From: Methanobacteriota archaeon
GTDB taxonomy: Archaea; Thermoplasmatota; Poseidoniia; Poseidoniales; Poseidoniaceae
Length of the DNA stretch: 13,923 bases
Assembly: GCA_002702945.1 (NCBI GenBank)
Contig: PADF01000029.1
Coordinates: 16,585-30,507 of the forward strand
Reading direction: 5' to 3'
The notes beneath the pieces were generated by a model. The model searched no databases. It worked only from the letters and a program-made list of their open reading frames with translations, and was not told the DNA's origin. This document shows positions 7,472 to 13,923 of this stretch, piece by piece. How positions within the stretch are numbered: position 1 is the first letter of the stretch; each line of letters starts with the position of its first letter. Position numbers and translations under genes: made by a program.

Positions 7472-8077
7472 AGCATGACCTGGTGGCATAGACGGTTGAT
7501 CTGGTCCTTCTGGATGTGGATTAGGATGGGGGTCACTGGCTGGAGAGGCGGGTTCTGCTTCTCCTCTATGTATTTCAGCTGCTGCCCTTATTGAATCTAC
7601 GATTTGTTGGTAACCCGTACATCGACATAAATTACCTTCAATTGCAGAGGATATTTCAGCGTCCGAGGGAGAATCATTCTTGGTCAATAAGGCTTGGGCA
7701 CTGATTAAAAATCCAGGTGTACAAAAGCCACATTGAGAGCCCCCATGTTCAGCAAAACAGGTTTGAATAGGCGCCAAATGAGCACCATCTGATAACCCTT
7801 CAACCGTGACAATATCGGTTCCAGAAACTTGACCCGCAAGACAAAGACAAGAAAGTCTTGCGTCTCCATCAATCATTACTGTACAACATCCACAGGTCCC
7901 TAAGTCACAACCTCTCTTGACGCCTAGAGTTCCTACTTCATCTCTTAGTACATCAAGTAAAATCCCATTGGACGGAATCAGTACTTCGACTGGTTCACCA
8001 TTGACTTTAGCAGACCAAATTTCAGACGGTGCTTTTGGAGTCATTGGAACATATTCCGTACCCACCAAACTTCTCAC
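7466..8077 (-). CDS. [2Fe-2S] small subunit of the molybdenum hydroxylase
   Basis: 203 residues as drawn. The plant-ferredoxin-type domain (about 22-95) has cluster ligands C57, C62, C65 and C77 (CDLGTCGCCTVMIDG). The alpha-helical [2Fe-2S]-binding domain (about 100-165) has C116, C119, C151 and C153 (QCGFCTPGF and CRCTGY). These two clusters carry electrons between the Mo site and the flavin. Homologues usually end soon after the second domain at ~160 residues; here a His/Pro-rich tail (171-203, with HPNPHPEG) is added. The start is uncertain: a GTG at 8077 gives the longest form, with a short leader after a TATA-like box, while the ATG at 8044 is in frame and begins nearer the usual family start. 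It is the first gene of the four-gene operon and its stop overlaps the ribosome site of the large subunit. Confidence 0.92.
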   Translation of the reverse strand: MRSLVGTEYVPMTPKAPSEIWSAKVNGEPVEVLIPSNGILLDVLRDEVGTLGVKRGCDLGTCGCCTVMIDGDARLSCLCLAGQVSGTDIVTVEGLSDGAHLAPIQTCFAEHGGSQCGFCTPGFLISAQALLTKNDSPSDAEISSAIEGNLCRCTGYQQIVDSIRAAAEIHRGEAEPASPASDPHPNPHPEGPDQPSMPPGHAR

Positions 8078-8106
8078 CCATTGAGACGTAGAGAAAGCCG
8101 CATATC

Positions 8107-8112
8107 AATATA
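8107..8112 (-). promoter_or_regulatory. Candidate TATA box of the molybdenum hydroxylase operon
   Basis: The minus strand reads CCCTATATTGATATG here, with TATATT at 8112-8107. Transcription starting about 26 nt downstream would fall near 8082, only a few bases before the GTG at 8077, giving a nearly leaderless message. It lies in the 53-nt gap after the acyltransferase gene. Judged by position and base composition only. Confidence 0.4.
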
Positions 8113-8130
8113 GGGTTTGAATGACTATAT

Positions 8131-9699
8131 TCAATTTCTATATCGAACACTCAAATTATCATCATTTCCTGTTTTTGGTTCGACCCATTCAGCATCTCCA
8201 GGCAATACTAAACTATTCCCTAGGCTAATCAACTCAATTCCTATTTTTTGCTGTCTTTGTTGTAATGAATTCCAGTCAAGAGTCTTATCCCGCCATCTTC
8301 GCCATCGTTTCAGCATCCTCCAACTTTGAACCAGTTTTGAATATAATTTTAAATGCATTTTTCCTGAAATCGGCCACCATACTAAAAAAATTAAGAATAC
8401 CAAAATTGGACTCAGCATTGTTAATTTAGCCAACAACCAGTGCATATTTAACAATAAGAATACTGGGCTGGAGGGCGATAATAGTAGCCATGTCATCAGT
8501 AACGAAACTGTGATCCACCAAATTGGAAACATAATTATTGCTGACATTACTTTCATAGTACCTTGAATTGGGGCTGAAATTTTTCCTTTCTTCAGGTACC
8601 ACATCACGGCATAATTACCTTGGTAAGGGGGGACATTACCAATTACTGCGCTCCAAGTAACAAGCCCTAGCATCCAAGCTGCAGACCATATCCAAATACT
8701 GACTGCCTTAAGATATCCTAAAATTGATGGTTTTCTTGGTTTTGCAGCCACATCAAACGGACTGAGTCCTAAGGACTCAATCTCATCGAAGTGTTCTATA
8801 GATTTTGTAACCAGACTTTCTGTTTTGTCAGGTTCTTCTTTGGAGACAAATTCCCATCCTGCACGCATTCTTCTAGCACCGATAACTGATTCTGAATAAC
8901 TAGGTTTCTTCATTTTCCCACCCGTTTGTTTTATTCTTTCAGCGTAGACTACGCTTCGCGCTTTCCAAATCAAATGTCTTTCTTCCCATGAAGTCTTGGA
9001 ATGACTTGCTCTGTTTAATTCAGAATCGATTGATTCAGTAACCTGTTCAATCCACTGCTTATCCATTTCTTGATCTTCAGGTATATCTGGTAATTCCATC
9101 GGTCTCTCTAGTATTACAGCAGCACGTTCCCTAAACTTTTGAGAATTAGAATAATGAAGACCTACTGGAATAATTCTAGGAATTGGAGTTCCTAATTCTT
9201 GTGAAGTTCTAATGGCTTGAAGCATAATTCTTGCAGCTCCAGACCTGGCTCGCTTGACTGATGAACCAGTATGAGTTGCGCCTTCAGGGAATAGTAACAA
9301 TCTTCCACCTGATGCAATTTCATTTCCAACTTTTGCCAATAATTTTTCATTATTCTTTCTTGACTGTTCTTTATCTGAACTATCTTTAGCACGTTCAATT
9401 GGTAAAGCGCCAGAAGAACGGATTAACTTTCCTAGCACTGGGACTTTGAACAATGTGTGTTTAGCCAATATCGATAATCTTCCAGGTAATGATGCATGCA
9501 TCAACATCGGATCAATCAACCCACTGGGATGCCAAGCAATGAACATTAAACCACCTTCAGGAGGTATATTTTCATTGTCAACAATATCTAATTCGCGGAA
9601 CCAAACTGACATCAATGAACGTGAAAATCTTCTCATAATCCGGTATGTAAATCCGACCTTGGGGTGATTCTCTCCACTAGGGTCTTTCAACCATCCCAT
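8131..9699 (-). CDS. PlsC-type glycerolipid acyltransferase with C-terminal membrane region
   Basis: 522 residues. The N-terminal acyltransferase domain spans about 30-230. It has the catalytic His-Asp motif as WHPSGLID (H57 to D63, the HX5D spacing seen in some glycerol-3-phosphate acyltransferase-like branches), an RSSGALPIER block at about 94-103, and FPEGATH (137-143). These enzymes put fatty acyl chains on glycerol phosphate. From about 328 to 441 there are three strongly hydrophobic stretches (328-353, 384-408, 413-441), then a basic segment rich in Trp and Arg (about 459-471) and a polar end. The protein is thus roughly double the length of plain PlsC. No clear ribosome site precedes the ATG at 9699. 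It is separated from the protease gene upstream by 76 nt. Acyltransferase fold is well supported; acceptor and acyl donor are unknown. If the host is an archaeon, this activity is notable. Confidence 0.85.
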   Translation of the reverse strand: MGWLKDPSGENHPKVGFTYRIMRRFSRSLMSVWFRELDIVDNENIPPEGGLMFIAWHPSGLIDPMLMHASLPGRLSILAKHTLFKVPVLGKLIRSSGALPIERAKDSSDKEQSRKNNEKLLAKVGNEIASGGRLLLFPEGATHTGSSVKRARSGAARIMLQAIRTSQELGTPIPRIIPVGLHYSNSQKFRERAAVILERPMELPDIPEDQEMDKQWIEQVTESIDSELNRASHSKTSWEERHLIWKARSVVYAERIKQTGGKMKKPSYSESVIGARRMRAGWEFVSKEEPDKTESLVTKSIEHFDEIESLGLSPFDVAAKPRKPSILGYLKAVSIWIWSAAWMLGLVTWSAVIGNVPPYQGNYAVMWYLKKGKISAPIQGTMKVMSAIIMFPIWWITVSLLMTWLLLSPSSPVFLLLNMHWLLAKLTMLSPILVFLIFLVWWPISGKMHLKLYSKLVQSWRMLKRWRRWRDKTLDWNSLQQRQQKIGIELISLGNSLVLPGDAEWVEPKTGNDDNLSVRYRN

Positions 9700-9760
9700 G
9701 ACTGACGGTAGACATACTCATTGATTACAACACCGCCGATGAAATTACTGAAATAGTGAA

Positions 9761-9773
9761 TTTTTAAAAAATA
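9761..9773 (-). promoter_or_regulatory. T/A-rich element: terminator of the protease and/or TATA box of the acyltransferase
   Basis: The minus strand reads GTATTTTTTAAAAATTC directly after the protease stop codon (9776). The T6 run could stop transcription of the protease gene, and TTTTTTAAAAA could act as a TATA box some 65 nt before the acyltransferase ATG. The sequence alone does not separate the two roles. Confidence 0.3.
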
Positions 9774-9775
9774 CA

Positions 9776-11686
9776 TTAATCCAGATCATAAATTGATTCA
9801 GAAGAATCTTGTTGTTTTCGATTGATGAATAGTGCGGCAACAGTAGCAATCGAAATTGAGATAAATGTGAACCCAGGTGTTTCCTCAGGTTCTGGCATGA
9901 ATGCAGATGCTGAATCATACATCATAATGTCAATCGTGACCAAAGGAGATGACGAGTGCCCTCCAGAAGAGTTGGACTTTAGCCCGCGAATTGAAATTGT
10001 GTGATTTCCATCTAGTTCAATTCCAGGTAGATATTTTAATTGATTAATTATGTCTATTGCAGCTATTTCGCCGTTGGTATCTGAATTCTGAAAACTTTGT
10101 AGATTTGTCCAATCATCAACGATATGATTACTTCTCCATTGAATTGTTTCAATTCCACCTGATGTTGAAAAGGCAATTGAATCACTAGGCGACAAATGGG
10201 TATGAAAGTTGTCATGTGTAGGGTCGGTTTCTAGTTGAATACTCATTGAATTATCAAATAAGTAATATTTCTCTGCCGCTGCTAAAACAGACTCTAAAGC
10301 TCTAACTTCGCCGTGACCGTATACATTATTTTGACGATTTTTAGTTATCACGCTTTGAACATCATTATCGTCACAACCGTCGATTCCGGCTGGGTCTCCC
10401 ATGTATGTACAAGAACGATATTCTGCAGTCTCTTGCATGAAATTCCTAATCTCAAATGGACTTAGGTCAGGATTTGCTTGAAGCATCAATGCTGCCACTC
10501 CTGCAGCGCCTGGAGTAGCCATCGAGGTTCCAGAAAATGCGGTATATCCATCGCCAGTATTGTGTGCTACTGACATAACATCAGAGCCTACATAAGCAAT
10601 ATTTGGCTTCACTCGATTCTCTTCTGTAGGTCCTTGGCTAGAGTATGCTGCAATGGAAGAGTCTTTGTCTAAAGCCCCAACTGTAATTGCGTCTTCAGAA
10701 CTTCCAGGGGTGCCGATAGTACCTCTGCCAGCAGAGTTTCCAGCAGCAATGAACAGAGTAATATCATTGTAAACCATTTCATTAGCCATTCTATTGACAC
10801 TGTCTTCTTCAGATGATTGCCACTCGATAACACCAAATGCACCAAGAGACATAGATGCTACTCTAATGTTAAATTTGTACCTATTATCAATAGTCCATTG
10901 CATACCTGCCATAACTACTGCGAATGAACCTGAACCGCCTGAATCAAGAACCTTAACTCCGACTAACTTAGCTTGTGGAGCCATACCTGGATTATCATAG
11001 GTAGGCGCCCCTGTTCCAGCGGTAGTTCCAGCACAGTGTGAACCATGCCCTTGGTCATCATAGGGGAAAACCTCTGTTCCGTTGGTTAAACTAGGATTGT
11101 TTACAGGATCGTAAAAAGCAATCACTTTCGGATCATTAGTTGAATTGTCATCATCTTGGTCATCAAGACTAGCGTGAGAGCCATCTATCCCAGTATCAAT
11201 AATTGCTACAGTTGCTCCTGAGCCATCATAGCCTGTTTCTTGCCAAGCGGTATCTACGCCGTGTAGTACTACTGCATCGCCATTGTGAATCGACATAATT
11301 CCATCCAATTCTAGCATTACAACTCCTGGAATTTGAGTTGTTTTTTCGAGCATTGAAACTGGTAATCTACCAGCTAAAGCGTCAATACCTGGAAGGAAAA
11401 ATTCATGTTCAAAAGAAACTTCTTGCTCTAAAATCAATACATCTTCTGAATCAGGAGTGTGGTCAAAATCAACAATAATTGGAAGAGTACCGTCTTGTAA
11501 TAATATTGGATTATCAATATGCTTTTCAATCATATCTCCAATTCCATTCTTATTTCTATCAACAGTAGTGTCAATCCACCAAGGTTCTTCTTCGACTTCA
11601 CTTTTTTCAGAATTAACAGGGATAATGGTGCCCAGTGAAGGCATAAGCATTATCAAAACCATGGCGATAGAAATTAAATTACTCAT
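9776..11686 (-). CDS. Secreted subtilisin-like serine protease with C-terminal membrane/sorting signal
   Basis: 636 residues from the ATG at 11686. The start was chosen because it puts a hydrophobic signal segment (MSNLISIAMVLIMLMPSLG) at the N-terminus; a TTG at 11695 would add Arg-Lys ahead of it, and a GTG at 11782 would overlap the upstream gene. A propeptide-like region (about 65-135) precedes the S8 catalytic domain (about 140-480). The triad is D164 (AIIDTGID), H215 (GHGSHCAGT) and S388 (GTSMATP), with oxyanion N317 (AAGNSAG). All catalytic residues are present, so it should be active outside the cell. A beta-rich C-terminal domain (about 480-590) is followed by EETPGFTFISISIATVAALF and then basic NRK, which looks like an archaeal PGF-CTERM-type tail. 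Tandem with another subtilase upstream, 76 nt away. Confidence 0.92.
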   Translation of the reverse strand: MSNLISIAMVLIMLMPSLGTIIPVNSEKSEVEEEPWWIDTTVDRNKNGIGDMIEKHIDNPILLQDGTLPIIVDFDHTPDSEDVLILEQEVSFEHEFFLPGIDALAGRLPVSMLEKTTQIPGVVMLELDGIMSIHNGDAVVLHGVDTAWQETGYDGSGATVAIIDTGIDGSHASLDDQDDDNSTNDPKVIAFYDPVNNPSLTNGTEVFPYDDQGHGSHCAGTTAGTGAPTYDNPGMAPQAKLVGVKVLDSGGSGSFAVVMAGMQWTIDNRYKFNIRVASMSLGAFGVIEWQSSEEDSVNRMANEMVYNDITLFIAAGNSAGRGTIGTPGSSEDAITVGALDKDSSIAAYSSQGPTEENRVKPNIAYVGSDVMSVAHNTGDGYTAFSGTSMATPGAAGVAALMLQANPDLSPFEIRNFMQETAEYRSCTYMGDPAGIDGCDDNDVQSVITKNRQNNVYGHGEVRALESVLAAAEKYYLFDNSMSIQLETDPTHDNFHTHLSPSDSIAFSTSGGIETIQWRSNHIVDDWTNLQSFQNSDTNGEIAAIDIINQLKYLPGIELDGNHTISIRGLKSNSSGGHSSSPLVTIDIMMYDSASAFMPEPEETPGFTFISISIATVAALFINRKQQDSSESIYDLD

Positions 11687-11762
11687 CTTTCTCAAATTAG
11701 CACCATCGATTGCCAAACAGTGCTGATTAATCAATGGTTTGTTTTTTGGTATTATTGGTGAT

Positions 11763-13100
11763 TCATTCTCGCCTAACTGCACAATCTATAGAACAGGCCA
11801 TTAAATCGGATTTACTAATCATACTAGGATATGCACCCCAATATGCCTCTCTAGCATCTTGATTTACTTGCATACATGCAACCACATCTGCAGCTCTTTG
11901 GGGAAGAGTTTCGCTACCATTTAGATGCTTAATAATAGGTTGAATATTTGATAGATTAACAAGTCCCCACCCTGTTTGAGTACATGGAAGAACTGGGGAA
12001 ATAGGCATCGTTCCAGAGGTCGGGTCCCAGCCAAATTCAGGATACCATGCTGAGAGGTTAATGGCCTCTCTGACTTGTGAGTTGGAAATTGTCATATTTG
12101 TACCATTCACTAGGAATCCTCCTCTTTCTTGTGATGCGCCAGAACCAGAATCGCCAAATTCGTCACGAAGGTTTTCTAAAACAAAAGAAATAATCCCAGC
12201 AGTTCTAGGTGTTGCGAAAGAGGTCCCTGAAGTTTCATGATAACCATCGATGTCGTCATGATTTGGTAATAATTGCGTCCAGTCTGCTGAAATATCTGGA
12301 TAAGATCCCGACATAATCTCTTTCTGATCATCCCCCTCTTCAGCATATCCTGCGATTCCGATTGACCAAGGAGGGCCAGCAGTAGCATCTTGTAATGCAG
12401 GAGAAGGTGAGTTATCTGCTGCACCGGTATGTAGTTTATTTTTTTGTACTACTGCAACCTCAGTTGCATCTTCAATGCCTGGAACTGGAATTGAGCCAAT
12501 TGCTCCAAACGAGGTTGTAATTACGTCGACAAGAGGTTGATTAGCAGCAGCTAAAACAGCCTCAGAACTGAAACCTTCTACAAAGAAAATAACTGCATTC
12601 GGGTTGGCGTCAAGTACTGCTCCGGTAACTGCAGAACCATGCCCATCATTAGGGTCATCTAAAATCAAGATATCACTATTACCGTCCGGAGAAGCCCCAA
12701 TTATTTTTGTCCCTGGAAAATATACAATATCTGTAGCATTTAGAGTATCCCAGCAAGAAGTTTTATCAGAATCATATCTTTCTTGCCAAGTACCATTGAA
12801 AGTCAATTCACATACCTTGTTTACTCCTAGTTCATCGAGTAACCATTGAGGATATGTTTCATTTGTCCTAAAGTGATCATGATAGACATTTATTCCAGTA
12901 TCAATCGGTGCAACAACTGAGAATGAACGCCAACCATCATCGCTTGAAGATACTGCTTGAATTTCATTTTCTTCAACGGATTCTCGAGAAAGTGCAAAAA
13001 GAATTGAACCGATTATCAGGAAGGTAATCGACAACGCCACAATTAAGCGAGTATTGTTAACCTCCGGAACCAATTCCGCCTCTATCGCACCGTCGGACAT
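11763..13100 (-). CDS. Membrane-anchored subtilisin-like serine protease
   Basis: 445 residues. A short polar N-terminus precedes one hydrophobic helix at about 18-37 (LIVALSITFLIIGSILFAL) that reads as an uncleaved signal anchor, leaving the catalytic domain outside. Triad: D67 (APIDTGIN), H154 (NDGHGSAVTG), S294 (SGTSFATPRTAG); N230 in GAADNSP is the likely oxyanion residue. Unlike its downstream neighbour it has only about 25 residues between the anchor and the catalytic domain, so no room for a standard propeptide. Six cysteines (97, 116, 373, 409, 436, 440) may form disulfides. The C-terminus ends in a Cys-containing basic stretch (CAVRRE). Start: ATG at 13100 with GGAGAGG just upstream, although the spacing is shorter than in its neighbours. 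Substrate unknown. Confidence 0.88.
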   Translation of the reverse strand: MSDGAIEAELVPEVNNTRLIVALSITFLIIGSILFALSRESVEENEIQAVSSSDDGWRSFSVVAPIDTGINVYHDHFRTNETYPQWLLDELGVNKVCELTFNGTWQERYDSDKTSCWDTLNATDIVYFPGTKIIGASPDGNSDILILDDPNDGHGSAVTGAVLDANPNAVIFFVEGFSSEAVLAAANQPLVDVITTSFGAIGSIPVPGIEDATEVAVVQKNKLHTGAADNSPSPALQDATAGPPWSIGIAGYAEEGDDQKEIMSGSYPDISADWTQLLPNHDDIDGYHETSGTSFATPRTAGIISFVLENLRDEFGDSGSGASQERGGFLVNGTNMTISNSQVREAINLSAWYPEFGWDPTSGTMPISPVLPCTQTGWGLVNLSNIQPIIKHLNGSETLPQRAADVVACMQVNQDAREAYWGAYPSMISKSDLMACSIDCAVRRE

Positions 13101-13170
13101 AACCTCTCCTCTATGGGATAATACATCAACACTACGCCCATTTGAAAAGAAATGATGATTTGGCTAGCAT
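13101..13170. promoter_or_regulatory. Divergent promoter region between the anchored protease and orn
   Basis: Seventy bases separate two divergent start codons, so both promoters must lie here or overlap. On the plus strand the AT-rich tttgaaaagaaa (13141-13152) sits about 25 nt before the orn ATG and would fit a leaderless transcript, as no Shine-Dalgarno site precedes orn. On the minus strand AGGAGAGG (13103-13110) serves the protease. No operator repeats are obvious. Confidence 0.4.
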
Positions 13171-13710
13171 ATGGACGAGAGAGGACAACGTTTGGTTTGG
13201 ATAGACCTAGAAATGACTGGTCTAGATATTGAAAGAGAATCAATTATAGAAATCGCAACTATTGTGACAGACGGTGAACTAAACATTTTAGCCCAAGGCC
13301 CAAACTTAGCAATAAGCGTTGATGAGAAACTAATTGAGGGAATGGATGAATGGAATACTACTCATCATTTCGGAAGCGGATTAGTTGAAAGAATCAGAAC
13401 TCAAGGAGTTAGTCTAGATACTGCTGAAAAAGAAACATTGGACTTCCTAAATAAGTGGGTTGAACCGAATACTGCCCCATTATGTGGAAATAGTGTGTGG
13501 AATGATAGAAGATTTCTAGAAAAGGAAATGCCGAAAGTTGCTGAATTCTTGCACTATAGGATGATAGATGTTTCAACTATCAAAGAATTGGCTAGAAGAT
13601 GGTATCCTGAAGTAGATAAATATGATAAAAAGGCATCCCATTTAGCTTTAGATGATATTTTGGAATCTGTTGAAGAATTAGATTATTTTAGAGATAAAGT
13701 GTTTAGATAA
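13171..13710 (+). CDS. orn: Oligoribonuclease (DEDDh 3'-5' exonuclease)
   Basis: 179 residues, the usual Orn length. It degrades very short RNA oligonucleotides (nanoRNA) to mononucleotides with two metal ions in the cytoplasm. Motifs in order: WIDLEMTGLD with D12 and E14; LCGNSVWNDRRFL with D112; the MIDVSTIKELARRWYP block typical of Orn; and KKASHLALDDILESV with H157 and D162, completing the DEDDh set. Every catalytic residue is present. The start at 13171 leaves the WIDLEMTG motif at residue 10, as in bacterial Orn. It is the only plus-strand gene here; its TAA at 13708-13710 directly abuts the stop of the convergent XdhC gene, with no bases between. Orn is mainly known from proteobacteria, actinobacteria and eukaryotes, so in an archaeon it would point to transfer. 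Confidence 0.95.
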   Translation: MDERGQRLVWIDLEMTGLDIERESIIEIATIVTDGELNILAQGPNLAISVDEKLIEGMDEWNTTHHFGSGLVERIRTQGVSLDTAEKETLDFLNKWVEPNTAPLCGNSVWNDRRFLEKEMPKVAEFLHYRMIDVSTIKELARRWYPEVDKYDKKASHLALDDILESVEELDYFRDKVFR

Positions 13711-13923
13711 TCAAATTTTATTTCTCCAGTTTGGCTCACTAGGTTCAACTTGTTTGTAAAAAGACATGACTTGTGCCAAAACTGCAACTGCGATCTCCTC
13801 AGGTGATTCAGCGCCTATATTGAGACCTATAGGACAAATTACAGCGTCGAGTATTTCTTTCTGAATACCTTCCTTGAGACCCTGTTTTTCAAAATTCTGC
13901 CATTTAGACCTACTTCCTATTAC
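13711..13923 (-). CDS. xdhC: XdhC-family molybdenum cofactor chaperone, C-terminal fragment
   Basis: Only the last 70 residues lie inside the window; the N-terminus is beyond the right edge. The open frame is uninterrupted from 13923 to the TGA at 13711. It shows the end of the XdhC Rossmann domain: VIGSRSK, then an EGI helix region, then CPIGLNIGAESPEEIAVAVL, which matches the conserved (H/C)-x-P-I-G-L-x-I-G-A-x-(T/S)-P-x-E-I-A pattern of this family. XdhC proteins bind molybdenum cofactor, promote its sulfuration and hand it to xanthine dehydrogenase family apoenzymes. It is on the same strand as the molybdenum-hydroxylase operon at 2727-8077 and is the obvious maturation factor for it, though about 5.6 kb upstream. 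It is convergent with orn with zero spacing. Confidence 0.85.
   Translation of the reverse strand, partial: VIGSRSKWQNFEKQGLKEGIQKEILDAVICPIGLNIGAESPEEIAVAVLAQVMSFYKQVEPSEPNWRNKI

Noticed and set aside
11457..11726. Plus-strand open frame opposite the protease N-terminus
   Set aside because: Its Ile/Ser-rich product is what the reverse of the protease coding strand yields; no independent support.
11687..11782. Longer form of the C-terminally anchored protease starting at GTG 11782
   Set aside because: It would bury the signal segment 33 residues in and overlap the upstream protease gene by 20 nt; the ATG at 11686 puts the signal at the N-terminus.

Overview
Organism. The window looks archaeal, most likely a marine planktonic Euryarchaeote of the Marine Group II (Poseidoniales) kind; this is inference. 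The grounds are: AT-rich DNA with compact gene spacing; AT-rich TATA-like boxes rather than -35/-10 promoters; a gene mix of secreted subtilases with Ig-like or sorting-signal-like tails, a MoxR/DUF4350 pair, a bacterial-type glycerolipid acyltransferase and an oligoribonuclease. No rRNA, tRNA, mobile element or CRISPR array is visible. Several genes carry Shine-Dalgarno sites whose core ends exactly 8 nt before the ATG.

Layout, left to right. (1) 1-929, minus strand: MoxR-family AAA+ ATPase whose C-terminus runs off the left edge, with a proline/alanine octapeptide repeat at its N-terminus. Just upstream in the same transcript is a DUF4350-like membrane protein (951-2624). (2) 2727-8077, minus strand: a tight four-gene operon read in the order [2Fe-2S] subunit, molybdenum subunit, FAD subunit, then a secreted membrane-anchored protein. 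The junctions overlap or nearly touch. The first three genes form a heterotrimeric molybdenum hydroxylase of the xanthine dehydrogenase family. The FAD subunit carries a cysteine-rich insertion of the type that holds an extra [4Fe-4S] cluster in 4-hydroxybenzoyl-CoA reductase (HcrB), so the enzyme may not be a xanthine dehydrogenase. (3) 8131-9699, minus strand: a two-part protein, PlsC-type acyltransferase plus a C-terminal membrane region. (4) 9776-13100, minus strand: two tandem subtilisin-like proteases, one anchored by its N-terminus and one with a C-terminal sorting-signal-like tail. (5) 13171-13710, plus strand: oligoribonuclease, the only plus-strand gene. (6) 13711-13923, minus strand: the C-terminal end of an XdhC-family molybdenum-cofactor chaperone, running off the right edge.

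How the genes fit together. XdhC proteins insert sulfurated molybdenum cofactor into xanthine dehydrogenase family enzymes, so the right-edge gene probably serves the operon at 2727-8077 even though two proteases, the acyltransferase and orn lie between. The proteases, the secreted protein and the MoxR/DUF4350 pair are consistent with a surface-active heterotroph. No stretch over about 100 bases lacks a gene; the short gaps hold candidate promoters and T-tracts.
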